From assembly GCA_963575745.1 (NCBI GenBank), contig CAUYUJ010022527.1, positions 10,001 to 74,000 of the forward strand: a stretch of DNA of 64,000 nt, in the 5' to 3' direction. Within the stretch, counting starts at the first letter, position 1, and every line of letters begins with the position of its first letter. Source of the stretch: Prorocentrum cordatum. Its lineage: Eukaryota > Sar > Dinophyceae > Prorocentrales > Prorocentraceae. The notes beneath the pieces were generated by a model that saw only the letters and a program-made list of their open reading frames with translations, did no database searches and had not been told where the DNA came from. The translations under genes and the position numbers were made by a program. Of the stretch, positions 49,101 through 61,387 are shown piece by piece.

Positions 49101-52100
49101 CGTTTCCATGGGAAATCGCGGATTTCATTTGGAAGCGATAGTCAGGCGATCGCAGGCATGGATCAGGGGGGCGTGGATTGGCGACGGGTCCCGTTTCCAT
49201 GGGAAATCGCTGATTTCGTTTGGAAGCGATAGTCAGGCGATCGCAAGCATGGATCAGGGGGGCGTGGATTGGCGACGGGTCCCGTTTCCATGGGAAATCG
49301 CGGATTTCGTTTGGAAGCGATAGTCAGGCGATCGCAAGCATGTATCAGGGGGGGGCGTGGATTCGCGACGGGTCCCGTTTCCATTGGAAATCGCGGATTT
49401 CTTTCGGAAGCGATAGCCAGGCGATCGCAAGCATGGATCAGGAGGGCGTGGATTAGCGACGGGTCCTGTTTCCATGGGGAATCGCGGATTTCTTTTGGAA
49501 GCGATAGTCAGGCGATCGCACGCATGGATCAGGGGGGCGTGGATTGGCGACGGGTCTCGTTTCCATGGGGAATCGCTGATGTCTGTTGGGAGCGATAGTC
49601 AGGCGATCGCAAGCATGGATCAGGGGGGCGTGGATTAGCGACGGGTCCCGTTTCCATGGGGAATCGCGGATTTCTTTTGGAAGCGATAGCCAGGCGATCG
49701 CAAGCATGGATCAGGGGGGCGTGGATTAGCGACGGGTTCCGTTTCCACAGGAATTCGCTGATTTTTTTTTGGAAGCGATAGTCAGGCGATCGCAGGCATG
49801 GATCAGGGGGGGGCGTGGATTAGCGACGGGTCCCGTTTCCATGGGAAATCGTTGATTTCTTTTGGAAGCGATAGTCAGGTGATCGCAAGCATGGATCAGG
49901 GGGGCGTGGATTAGCGACGGGTCACGTTTCCATGGGGAATCGTGGAGTTGTTTTGGAAGCGATAGTCAGGCGATCGCAAGCATGGATCAGGGGGGCGTGG
50001 ATTGGCAACGGGTCTCGTTTCCATGGGAAATCGCGGATTTCTGTTGGGAGCGATAGTCAGGCGATCGCAAGCATGGATCAGGGGGGCGTGGATTAGCGAC
50101 GGGTTCCGTTTCCATGGGAATTCGCTGATTTTTTTTTGGAAGTGATAGTCAGGCGATCGCAAGCATGGATCAGGGGGGCGTGGATTAGCGACGGGTTCCG
50201 TTTCCATGGGGAATCGCGGATTTCTTTTTGGACGCGATAGCCATGCGACCGCAAGCATGGATCAGGGGGGCGTGGATTAGCGACGGGTCCCGTTTCCATG
50301 GAAATCGCGGATTTCTTTTGGACGCGATAGTCAGTCGATCGCAAGCATGGATCAGGGGGGCGTGGATTAGCGACGGGTCCCGTTTCCATAGGAAATCACA
50401 GATTGTTTGAAGCGATCGTCAGGCGATCGCACGCATGGATCAGGGGGGCGTGGATTAGCGACTGGTCCCGTTTCCATGGGAAATCGCTGATTTCTTTTGG
50501 AAGCGATGGTCAGGCGATCGCAAGCATGGTTCAGGGGGGCGTGTATTAGCGACGGGTCACGTTTCCATCCATCGAAAATCGCGAATTTCTGTTGGAAGCG
50601 ATAGTCAGGCGATCGCAGGTGTGGATCGGGGGGGCGTGGATTAGCTACGGGTCCCGTTTCCATGGGAAATCGCGGATTCCTTCTTGGAAGCGATAGTCAG
50701 ACGATCGCAAGCATGGATCAGGGGGGCGTGGATTAGCGACGGGTCCCGTTTCCATGGGAAATCGCAGATTTCTTTGGGAAGCGACATTCAGGCGATCGCA
50801 AGCATGGATCAGGGGGGCGTGGATTAGCGACGAGTCCCGGTTCCATGGGAAATCGTGGGTGTCTTTTGGACGCGATAGCCAGACGATCGCAAGCATTGAT
50901 CAGGGGGGCGTGGATTAACGACGGGTCCCGTTTCCATGGAAAATCGCGGATGTCTTCTTGGAAGCGATATTCAGGCGATCGCAAGCATGGATCAGGGGGG
51001 CGTGGATTAGCGACGGGTCCCCTTTCCATTGGACATCGCTGATTTCTTTTGGAAGCGATCGTCAGGCGATCGCAAGCATGGACCATGTGTGAGTGGATTA
51101 GCGACGGGTACCGTTTCCATGGGGAATCGCAAATTTCTTTTGGACGCGATAGTCAGGCGATCGCAAGCATGGATCAGGGGGGCGTGGATTAGCGACGGGT
51201 CCCGTTTCCATGGGAAATCGCTGATTTCTGTTGGTAGCGATAGTCAGGCGATCGCAAGCATGGATCAGGAGGGCGTGGATTGGCGACGGGTCCCGTTTCC
51301 ATGGGACATCGCTGATTTCGCTTGGAAGCGATAGCCAGGCGATCGCAAGCATGGATCAGGGGGGCGTGGATTAGCGACGGGTCCAGTTTCCATGGGAAAT
51401 CGCGGATTCCTTCTTGGAAGCCATAGTCAGACGATCGCAAGCATGGATCAGGGGGGCGTGGATTAGCGACGGGTCTCGTTTCCATGGGAAATCGCGGATT
51501 TCTTTTGGAAGCGATAGTCAGGCGATCGCAAGCATGGATCAGGGGTGCGTGGATTAGCGACGGGTCCCGTTTCCATGGGAAATCGCGGATTTCTTTTGGA
51601 AGCGATCGCCAGGCGATCGCAAGCATGGATCAGGGGGGCGTGGATTAGCGACGGGTCCCGTTTCCATTGGAACTCGCGGATTTCTTTTGGAAGCGATAGT
51701 CAGGCGATCGCAAGCATGGATCAGGGGGGCGTGGATTCGCGACGGGTCCCGTTTCCATTGGAAATCGCGGATTTCTTTTGGTAGCGATAGCCAGACGATC
51801 GCAAGCATGGATCAGGGGGGCGTGGATTAGCGACGGGTCACGTTTCCATGGGAAATCAAATCTTTTGGAAGCGATAGTCAGGCGATCGCAAGCATGGATC
51901 AGGGGGGCGTGGATTAGCGACGGGCCCCGTTTCCATATGAAATCGCGGATTATTTTTGGAAGCGATAGCCAGGCGATCGCAAGCATGGACCAGTGGGGCG
52001 TGGATTAGCGACGGGTACCGTTTCCATGGGAAATCGCGGATTTCGTTTGGAAGCGATAGTCAGGCGATCGCAAACATGGATCGGGGGGGGGGGGCGTGGA

Positions 52101-52870
52101 TTAGCGACGGGTCCAGTTTCCATTGGAACTCGCGGATTTCTTGGGAGCGATAGTCAGGCGATCGCAAGCATGGCTCAGGGGGGCGTGGATTAGCGACGGG
52201 TCCCGTTTCCATGGGAAATCGTGGATTTCTTTTGGGACGCGGTAGTCAGGCGATCGCAAGCATGGATCAGGGGGGCGTGGATTAGCGACGGGTCCCGTTT
52301 CCATGGGACATCGCTGATTTTTCTTGGAAGCGATAGTCAGGCGATCGCAAGCATGGATCAGGGGGGCGTGGATTAGCGACGGGTCCCGTTTCCATAGGAA
52401 ATCACAGATTTCTTTTGGAAGCGATCGTCAGGCGATCGCACGCATGGATCAGGGTGGCGTGGATTAGCGACGGGCCCCGTTTCCATATGAAATCGCGGAC
52501 TATTTTTGGAAGTGATAGCCAGGCGATCGCAAGCATGGATCAGGGGGGCGTGGATTAGCGACGGGTCCCGTTTCCATGGGAAATCGCGGATTTCTTTTGG
52601 AAGCGATAGTCAGGCGATCACGAGCATGGGTCAGGGGGGCGTGGATTAGCGACGGGTCCCGTTTCCATGGGAAATCGCGGATTTGTGTTGGAAGCGATAG
52701 TCAGGCGATCGTAAGCATGGCTTAAGAGGGGCGTGGATTAGCGACGGGTCCCGTTTCCATGGGAAATCGCAGATTTCTTTTGAAAGCGATAGTCAGGCGA
52801 TCGCAAGCATGGACCAGGGGGGCGTGGATTAGCGACGGGTCCCGTTTCCATGGGAAATCGCGGATTTATT

Positions 52871-53570
52871 AATCGCTTCGCTCATTCCGCCGGCCCATAT
52901 TGTCGCACCGTTGTGGGCAAGCCGAGTTTTGGGGTCTCTTGGGGGCCGTTTTGGGGCCTCTCGGGGCCTCTTTTGGGCCTCTTGGGCGCCTCTTGGGGCG
53001 TCTTGGGGGCCTCTTGGGGGCCTCTTGGGGCCTTTTTGGGGCCTCCTGGGCGCCTTCTGGGGCGGAGGGCTCGATTTTTCAGTTCTCGGTCCCCCTCTTC
53101 AGCCCCTCTTGGGCCCGTCTTGGGGCCTCTTGGTCCGTCTTGGGCGGCACTTGGGCCGTCTTGGGGGCCCTCCTGGGCCGTTCCGGGGCCGTCTTGGGAG
53201 CCTCGTGGGCTGTCTTGGAGCGGTCTTGGGGGCCTCTTGGGCCGTCTTGGAGCGTCCGGAAGCCGAAAAAGCCAGAACGCAAAAAAACATCAACAAAAAC
53301 AGTGAAAATCAACGATTTTGGCCTCTTGGGGCCCTCTTCGGAGGCCTCTTGGAAGGCCCTTGGGGCGTCTTGGAGGCCTCTTGGGCTGTCTTGGGGCCCT
53401 GTTGGGCGTCTTCGGGCGATCTTTGGCCGTCTCGGGGCCCTCTTGGACCGTCTTGGAGGCTTCTTGGGGACCCCTTGGCCCGTCCTGGGGCCCTGTAACA
53501 GAACTCCGGCATCTCTGGCCCGACCTTGCCGGGACCTTGCCGGGGTACTTTTCGTCCGGGGACCCCCAGG
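52871..53570 (+). mobile_element. 700-bp CTTGGGGCC element inserted in the satellite
   Basis: Left TCGCTTCGCTCATTCCGCCG with GCCCAT, right GACCTTGCCGGGACCTTGCC then GGGGACCCCCAGG, as in the 19785-20935 copy. It is flanked by 33-base direct repeats (52838-52870 and 53571-53603, one mismatch) that share the unusual ATTTATT variant of the satellite unit. No ORF with known function. Confidence 0.8.
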
Positions 53571-56500
53571 GGTCCCGTTTCCATGGGAAATCGCGAATTT
53601 ATTGTTGGAAGCGATATTCAGGCGATCGCAAGCATGGATCAGGGGGCGTGGATTAGCGACAGGTCCCTTTTTCCACGGGGAATCACGGATTTCTTTTGGA
53701 CGCGATAGTCAGGCGATCGCAAGCATGGACCAGGGGGCGTGGATTAGCGACGGGTCCCGTTTCCATGGGACATCGCGGATTATTTGGGAAACGATAATCA
53801 GGCGATCGCAAGCATGGATCTGGGGGGCGTGGATTAGCGACGGGTCACGCTTCCATGGGAAATCGCGGATTTCTTTTGGGAACGATAGTCAGGCGATCGC
53901 AAGCATGGATCAGGGGGCGTGGATTAGCGACGGGTCCCGTTTCCATATGAAATCGCAGATTACTTTTGGGAAGCGATATTCAGGCGATCGCAAGCATGGA
54001 TCAGGGGAGCGTGGATGAGCGACGGGTCTCGTTTCCATGGGAAATCGTTGATTTCATGTGGAAGCGATAGTCAGGCGATCGCAATCATGTATCAGGGGGG
54101 CGTGGATTAGCGACGGGTCCCGTTTCCATTGGAAATCGCGGATTTTTGGGAAGCGATAGTCAGGCGATCGCAAGCATGGATCGGGGGGGCGTGGATTAGC
54201 GACGGGTCACGTTTCCATGGGAAATCTCGGATTTCTTTTGGAAACGGTAGCCATGCGATCGCAAGCGTGGATCAGGGTGGCGTGGATTAGCGACGGGTCC
54301 CGTTTCTAGTGGAAATCGTTGATTTCTTTTGGGCGCGATAGTCAGGCGATCGCAAGCATGGATCAGGGGGGCGTGTATTAGCGACGGGTCCCGTTTCCAT
54401 GACGGGAAATCGCTGATTTATTTGGAAACGATAGTCAGGCGATCGCAAGCATGGATCAGGGGGGCGTGGATTAGCGACGGGCCCTTTTTCCATAGGAAAT
54501 CGCGGATTTCTTTTGGAAGCGATAGTCAGGCGATCGCAAGCATGGATCAGGAGGGCGTGGGTTAGCGACGGGTCTCGTTTCCATGGGAAATCGCGGATTT
54601 CTTTTGGAAACGATAGTCAGGCGATAGCAAGCATGGATCAGGGGGGCGTGGATTAGCGACGTGTCCCGTTTCCATGGGGAATCGCGCATTCTTTTTGGAA
54701 ACCCCTAGTCAGGCGGTCGCAAGCATGGATAAGGGGGGCGTGGACTAGCGACGGGTCCCGTTTCCATGGGAAATCGCGGATTTCTTTTGGAAACGATAGT
54801 CAGAGGATCGCAAGCATGGATCAGGGGGGCGTGGATTAGCGACGGGTCCCGTTTCCATTGGGAAATCGCGGATTTCTTTGGAAACGATAGTCAGGCGATC
54901 GCAAGCATGGAATAGGGGGGCGTGGATTAGCGACGGGTCCCGTTTCCATAGGAACTCGCGGATTTCTTGGGAAACGATAGTCAGGCGATCGCAAGCATGG
55001 ATCAGGGGGGCGTGGATTAGCGACGGGTCCCGCTTCCATGGGAAATCGCGGATTTCTGTTGGAAACGATAGTCAGGCGATCGCAAGCATGGATCAGGGGG
55101 GCGTGGATTAGCGACGGGTCCCGTTTCCATGGGAAATCGCGGATTTCTGTTGGAATCGCGGATTTCGATAGTCAGGCGATCGCAAGCATGGATCAGGGGG
55201 GCGTGGATTAGCGACGGGTCCCGTTTCCATGGGAAATTGCGAATTACTTTTGGAAGCGATGGTCAGGCGATCGCAAGCATGGATCAGGGGGGCGTGGATT
55301 AGCGACGGGGCCCGTTTCCATGGGAAATCGCGGATTTCTTTTGGAAGCGATAGTCAGGCGAATCCAAGCATGGATCAGGGGGGCGTGGATTAGCGACGGG
55401 TCCCGTTTCCATAGGAACTCGCTGATTTTTTGGGAAACGATAGTCAGGCGATCGCAAGCATGGATCAGGGGGGCGTGGATTAGCGACGGTTTCCATGGGA
55501 AATCGCGGATTTCTTTTGGAAACGATCGTCAGGCGATCGCAAGCATGGATCAGGGGGGCGTGGATTAGCGACGTGTCCCGTTTCCATGGGAAATCGCGGA
55601 TTGCTTCTGGAAGCGATATTCAGGCGATCGCAAGCATGGATCAGGGGGGCGTGTATTAGCGACGGGCCTTGCTTCCATGGGAAATCGCGGATTTCTTTTG
55701 GAAGCGATAGTCAGGCGATCGCAAGCATGGATCAGGGGGGCGTGGATTAGCGACGGGCCCGTTTCCATAGGACATCGCGGATTAGTTGGGAAATGATAGT
55801 CAGGCGATCGCAAGCATGGATCAGGGGGGCGTGGATTAGCGACGGGTCCCGTTTCCATTGGACATCGCGGATTTCTTTTGGAAACGATCGTCAGGCGATC
55901 GCAAGCATGGGTCAGGGGGGCGTGGATTAGCGACGGGTCCCGTTTCAATGGGAACTCGCAGATTTCTTTTGGAAGCGATAGTCAGGCGATCGCAAGCATG
56001 GATCAGGGGGGCGTGGATTAGCGACGGGTCCCGTTTCCATAGGAACTCGCGGTTTTTTTGGAGACGATAGTCAGGAGATCGCAAGCATGGATCAGGGGGG
56101 CGTGGATCCGCGACGGGTCCCGTTTCCATGGGATATCGCGGAATTCTTTTGGAAACGATAGTCAGGCGATCGCAAGCATGGATCAGGGGGGCGTGGATTA
56201 GCCACGGGTCCCGTTTCCATGGGACATCGCGGATTTCTTTTGGAAACGATAGTCAGGCGATAGCAAGCATGGATCAGGGGGGCGTGGATTAGCGACGTGT
56301 CCCGTTTCCATGGGGAATCGTTGATTTCTGTTGGAAACGGTAGTCAGGCGATCGCAAGCATGGATCAGGGCGGCGTGGATTAGCGACGGGTCACGTTTCC
56401 ATGGGACATCGCGGATGTTTTTGGGAAACGATAGTCAGGCGATCGCAAGCATGGATCAGGGGGGCGTGGATTAGCGACGGGTCCCGTTTCCATGGGAAGT

Positions 56501-59252
56501 CGCGGATTTCATTTGGAAGCGATAGTCAGGCGATGGCAAGCATGGATCAGGGGGGCGTGGATTAGCGACGGGTCCCGTTTCCATGGGACATCGCGGATTA
56601 GTTGGGAAATGATAGTCAGGCGATCGCAAGCATGGATCAGGGGGGCGTGGATTAGCCACGGGTCCCGTTTCCATGGGAACTCGCGGATTTCTTTTGGAAG
56701 CGATGATCAGACGATCGCATGCATGGATCAGGGGGGCGTGGACTAGCGACGGGTCACGTTTCCATGGGAACTCGCGGATTTCTTTTGGAAGCGATAGTCA
56801 GGCGATCGCAAGCATGGATCAGGGCGGCGTGGATTAGCGACGGGTCACGTTTCCATGGGAAATCGCTGATTTCTTTTGGAAACGACGGGTCCCGTTTCCG
56901 TGGGAAATCGCGGATTTCTTTTGGAAGCGATAGCCAGTCGATCGCAAGCATGGATCAGGCGGGCGTGGATTAGCGACGGGTCCCGTTTCCATGGGAAATC
57001 GCGGATTATATACTTTTGGAATCGTTAGTCAGGCGATCGCAAGCATGGATCAGGGGGGCGTGGGTTAGCGACGGGTCCCGTTTCCATGGGAAATCGCGGA
57101 TTTCTTTTGGAAACGATCGTCAGGCGATCGTAAGCATGGGCCAGGGGAGCGGGGACTGGCGACGGGTCCCGTTTCCATGGGAAATCGCGGATTTCTTTTG
57201 GACGCGATAGTCAGGCGATGGCAAGCATGGATGAGGGGGGCGTGGATTAGCGACGGGTCCCGTTTCCATTGGATATCGCGGATTTTTTTGGAAACGATAG
57301 TCAGGCGATCGCAAGCATGGATCAGGGGGGCGTGGATTAGCGACGGGTCCCGTTTCCATGGGACATCGCGGATTTCTTTTGGAAGCGATGATCAGGCGAT
57401 CGCAAGCATGGATCAGTGGGGCGTGGATTAGCGACGGGTCCCGTTTCCATGGGAAATCGCGGGTTACTGTTGGAAACGATCGTCAGGCGATCGCAAGCAT
57501 GGATCAAGGCGGCGTGGATTAGCGACGGGTGCCGTTTCCATGGGACATCGGGGATTTTTTGGGGAAACGATAGTCAGGCGATCGCAAGCATGGATCAGGG
57601 GGGCGTGGATTAGCGACGGGTCACGTTTCCATGGGAAATCATCGCGGATGTTTTTTGGGAAACGATAGTCAGGCGATCGCAAGCATGGATCAGGGGGGCG
57701 TGGATTAGCGACGGGTCCCGTTTCCATGGGAAGTCGCGGATTTCTTTTGGAAGCGATAGTCAGGCGATCGCAAGCATGGATCAGGGGGGGCGTGGATTAG
57801 CGACGGGTCCCGTTTCCATGGGAAATCGCTGATTTCTCTTGGACACGATAGTCAGGCGATCGCAAGCATGGATCAGGGGGCGTGGATTAGCGACGGGTCC
57901 CGTTTCCATGGGAACTCGCGGATTTCTTTTGGAAACGATAGTCAGGCCATCGCAAGCATGGATCAAGGAGGCGTGGATTAGCGACGGGCCGAGTTTCCAT
58001 GGGACATCGCGGATTTCTCTTGGAAACGATAGTCAGGCGATCGCAAGCATGGATCAGGGGGGCGTGGATTAGCGATTGGTCCCGTTTCCATGGGAAATCG
58101 CGGATTTCTTTTGGAAGCGATAGTCAGGCGATCGCGAGCATGGATCAAGGAGGCGTGGATTAGCGACGGGTCCCGTTTCCATGGGAAATCGCGGATTTCT
58201 TTTGGAAACGATAGTCAGGCGATCGCAAGCATGGATCAGGGGGGCGTGGATTAGCGACGGGTCCCGTTTCCATGGGAAATCGCGGATTTCTTTTGGAAAC
58301 GATAGTCAGGCGATCGCAAGCATGGATCAAGGGGGCGTGGATTAGCGACGGGTCCCGTTTCCATCGGAAATCGCGGACTTCTTTTGAAAACGATAGTCAG
58401 GCGATCGCAAGCATGGATCAGGGGGGCGTGGATTAGCGACGGGTCCCGTTTCCATGGGAAGTCGCGGATTTCTTTTGGAAGCGATAGTCAGGCCATCGCA
58501 AGCATGGATCAAGGAGGCGTGGATTAGCGACGGGTCCTGTTTCCATGGGACATCGCGGATTTCTTTCGCAAACGATAATCAGGCGATCGCAAGCATGGGT
58601 CAGGGGGGCGTGGATTAGCGACGTGTCCCGTTTCCATGGGACATCGCAGATTTTTCTCGGAAGCGATAGTCAGGCGATCGCAAGCATGGATCAGGGGGGC
58701 GTGGATTAGCGACGGGTCCCGTTTCCATGGGAAATCGCGGATTTCTTTTGGAAGCGATAGTCAGGCGATCGCAAGCATGGATCAGGGCGGCGTGGATTAG
58801 CGACGGGTCCCGTTTCCATGGGAACTCGCGGATTTCTTTTGCAATCGATAGTCAGGCGATCGCAAGCATGGATCAGGGGGGGCGTGGATTAGCGACGTGT
58901 CCCGCTTCCATGGGAAATCGCGGATTTCTTTTGAAAGCGATAGTCAGGCGATGCCAAGCATGGATCAGGGGGGCGTGGATTAGCGACGGGTCCCGTTTCC
59001 ATGGGAAATCGCGGATTTCTCTTGGAAGCGATAGCCAGGCGATCGCAAGCATGGATCAGGCGGATTTCTTTTGGAAACGATAGTCAGGCGATGGCAAGCA
59101 TGGATCATGGGGGCGCGGATTAACGACGGGTCCCGTTTCCATGGGAAATCGCGGATTTCTTTTGGAAGCGATAGTCAGGCGATCGCGAGCATGGATCAAG
59201 GGGGCGTGGATTAGCGACGGGTCCCGTTTCCATGGGAAATCGCGGATTTCCG

Positions 59253-59372
59253 CCGCCGAGCGAGGCGACACCGGACGCATGGTGCCGCATTCTGGGGGGA
59301 GCACCTCCCCCGATCCATGGATCTGGCGGCCGCGTGCCAAATCCATGGATCGCTAATCAATGTTTGCGCGTC
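59253..59372. mobile_element. right end of foldback family F3, closing the satellite
   Basis: CCGCCGCCGAGCGAGGCGAC, GCATTCTGGGGGGAGCACCT, CCGATCCATGGATCTGGCG and CCATGGATCGCTAATCAATG then TTTGCGCG match 28606-28708 in order. The end is an inverted repeat of the satellite unit start (CGCAA.CATGGAT). Confidence 0.8.
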
Positions 59373-59374
59373 CC

Positions 59375-59530
59375 CGATACAGGAGGAATACTCGAAGATT
59401 GTTAAAAAATGATCTTGGGGTAGATTTTCGATGATTGTTTGATTATTTTTGGGCATTTGTTCAAAGTATTTCCTTGGTTTCGTCCAAAATCCGCCTGTGG
59501 GAGGACACGCCCGACCTAACCCCAGGGGAG
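59375..59530 (+). repeat. dispersed repeat R3, copy 2
   Basis: ATACAGGAGGAATACTCGAAG and CCGCCTGTGGGAGGACACGC then CCGACCTAAC match 6625-6770. Confidence 0.6.
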
Positions 59531-59561
59531 GCGAGGTGAGGGCGCGAGGGCGCATAACGCG

Positions 59562-59714
59562 ATAAGCATAAACTTTTGGCGCTCCGCGCGGATTTCTTGG
59601 ATCCGCGCTGGGGCCCCCCGGCGGCGCCTCCTGGCAATCTCCGCGCGCCAGAGAGGGGGGGGGGCCAGCGCAGATCCAAGAAATTCGCGCGGAGCGCCAG
59701 ATGCTTATGTTTAT
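59562..59714. mobile_element. foldback family F5, best-preserved copy
   Basis: GGCGCTCCGCGCGGATTTCT then TGGATCCGCGCTGG (59578-59611) pairs with 59666-59699 with two mismatches over 34 bases. Outside it, ATAAGCATAAAC and ATGCTTATGTTTAT continue the inverted ends. No ORF. Confidence 0.85.
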
Positions 59715-59967
59715 GGCGTTTTTCTTCCTCGAGCGAAGTTTGGTGACCTGGATGCTTCGGGCGAGCGCCCGCGTGTCTTGGTGTACACGCGTACGGCTCG
59801 GCTGCGCGACCCCAAGCGGTCTCTAAGAGCTCGGCCGGGCGCAGACGCGCGCGCGCGCCGCTGCCCGCACTCGACTTTCTGCGCCCGGTCGCCGCGCGCG
59901 GGGCCGCGCGGCCAAAAACGTAGACGCTCTCAGCCAGACGCGCGGTTGGCGCCAGCACACGTCCTGA
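59715..59967. other. unassigned GC-rich spacer
   Basis: No recognised gene. It may be the intron or flank of the SAP exon. Confidence 0.3.
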
Positions 59968-60100
59968 GGCTCGTCGGCCCTCACGGTGCGGAGGCTTCGG
60001 GAGGAGCTGCGCTCGCGCGGGCTGCCGGTCTCGGGCAGGAAGGCGGAGCTGGTGCGGCGCCTGAACGGCACCAGCTATTCCCGGAAGCTGGGGGGTCCCG
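59968..60100 (+). CDS. SAP-motif exon fragment
   Basis: Frame 1 after TGA 59965-59967 reads SALTVRRLREELRSRGLPVS then GRKAELVRRLNGT. The L-R-x-x-L-x-x-R-G-L-x-x-x-G-x-K-x-x-L-x-x-R-L pattern is a clear SAP (SAF-A/B, Acinus, PIAS) DNA-binding helix-extended-helix. No ATG precedes it in frame, so a spliced upstream exon is needed if the gene is live. An F2 element begins at 60140, so the 3' side looks truncated or intronic. The role would be DNA or chromatin binding; the host protein is unknown. Confidence 0.5.
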
Positions 60101-60139
60101 CCGCGAGACGGCTTGCAGGGGGTTGGACAAGTCAGAAGA

Positions 60140-60302
60140 GGAGCATGTGTCGATACCGCTACCCTTCCCTCGTTTCGCCTTTGTTGGGGCCTCTGGGGAG
60201 GCCCTCGTCGCCGCGGCTGGATTCGCTTCGGAATTCTGGTCGGAGCGCACCCCAGGAGAGATCCGTGGAGCAGTGGCATCGGTACCTTTCAGTTTTCCCA
60301 CT
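60140..60302 (+). mobile_element. foldback family F2 copy
   Basis: Left GTCGATACCGCTACCCTTCC, core GGGGAGGCCCTCGTCGCCGC then GGCTGGATTCGCTTCGGAAT, right GCAGTGGCATCGGTACCTTT. The ends are inverted (CGATACCGCTAC / G..G.CATCGGTACC). Confidence 0.75.
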
Positions 60303-60493
60303 TGCCGCGAGGCTGCTCGCAGAGGAAGGGCAAGGGCGATAACGGGCTTTTCCAGGGGTGGGAGGGAGATCGAGCCAGTAACATCACGTTTCGCGCCGGC
60401 GCCTTCTGGGACTGTCCAGGAGACGTTACGTTTCCTGGGGGGGAGGGGAGGGGCGGCTGGGGCTGGCAACGGCCACCATCGCGAAACATAAAG

Positions 60494-60650
60494 AACGCCT
60501 CTACCGATACACTGGTGTCGATTTCGCCTTTTGGGGCCTCAGGGCAGGCCCTCGTCGCCACCACTGGATTCGCTTCGAATTTCTATTCAGAAGGCACCCC
60601 AGGAGAGGTCCGCGGAGAAGCGGTGTTGGTACCTTTCGATTTCCCCAGGC
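60494..60650 (+). mobile_element. second foldback family F2 copy, same orientation
   Basis: Left CTACCGATACACTGGTGTCG, core GGCAGGCCCTCGTCGCCACC, right AGAAGCGGTGTTGGTACCTT. It is 355 bases from the previous copy. Confidence 0.75.
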
Positions 60651-61009
60651 TCCAGCCCAGATCTCCGATATGTGTTATTCAGTGCAGGAGCTATTTTCCT
60701 CGACTTCGGTTCCTGGGGACCGTCATCGGGTCCCGGGACCGCCAATGACGCATCCCGGGCGCAGGGTGAGCCGCGGGGAGGGGAATCAGTTGGAAACAGC
60801 TTTTCGGAGGATGTCTGGGAATACACCTGCAGGGGTCGTGTTAGAACGACTCATCCTCCCCCAAATTCCTCCCCCCAATTCCTCCCTCCTTGTAACCCCT
60901 TTCCTTCCCTCCTTCTCCTCCCAGTCGTGATTTTGCTCTGCGGGAGTACATCGTGCACCTTAGGTACCCTTCAGAATCATTGGACGGATATTCACTCCTA
61001 ATGGCCTGA
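60651..61009. other. unassigned spacer
   Basis: No gene recognised. 60855-60920 is C/T-rich. Confidence 0.3.
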
Positions 61010-61172
61010 ACCTCCTCCTCCTCCTCCTCCTCCTCCTCCTCCTCCTCCTCCTCCTCCCCCTCCTCCACCTCCTCCTCCTCCTCCTTCTCCTCTCCCCTCT
61101 CCCCTCTCACTCTCCCTCTCCTCCTCCTCCTCCTCCTCCTCCTCCTCCTCCTCCTCCACCTCCTCCTTGTCC
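61010..61172. repeat. CCT microsatellite
   Basis: Two (CCT)n blocks (61010-61090 and 61118-61170) separated by CTCTCCCC sequence. Confidence 0.95.
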
Positions 61173-61269
61173 GGTCCTCTGCTCTCCTGGTGGTTTGGAG
61201 AGGCTGCCTGGCTGCACCAGAGGCTGGGCTCTGTCCGACCTTCCTGGACTTCGGAAAGAGTTGTACACG

Positions 61270-61387
61270 GATATATACACATATCATAAACGTATTGTTT
61301 TACACACGCATATGTATATATCTGGATGTACACATATATCTATATATATATATATAGATATGTTTGTAGATATATGTATATATGTAC
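61270..61387. repeat. AT-rich ATATGTATAC tract
   Basis: TATACACATATC, ATATATCTATATATATATAT and GATATATGTATATATG words directly left of the F1 copy. Confidence 0.85.

Larger units (their letters stand above)
44712..59252 (+). repeat. 91-bp satellite array, about 150 units
   Basis: The consensus unit begins GATCGCAAGCATGGATCAGG, continues GGGGCGTGGATTAGCGACGG and GTCCCGTTTCCATGGGAAAT, and ends CGCGGATTTCTTTTGGAAGC plus GATAGTCAGGC. Units before about 48050 carry GATTGGCGAC; later ones mostly GATTAGCGAC. Units from about 53.7 to 58.4 kb often carry GGAAACGATAG. A 3-unit higher-order repeat is present at 44712-45670. A 700-bp element interrupts it at 52871-53570. The unit is not a multiple of 3, and stops recur in every frame, so it is not coding. 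Confidence 0.97.

Noticed and set aside
44908-52304. Satellite ORFs of 60-168 codons (METGPVANPRPPDPCLRS and its mirror)
   Set aside because: The unit length is 91, so the phase changes each unit, and stops arise in every frame. Both strands give equal ORFs.
44712-59252. CRISPR-like array
   Set aside because: The 91-bp units are contiguous with no unique spacers, and the context is a eukaryotic transposon landscape.
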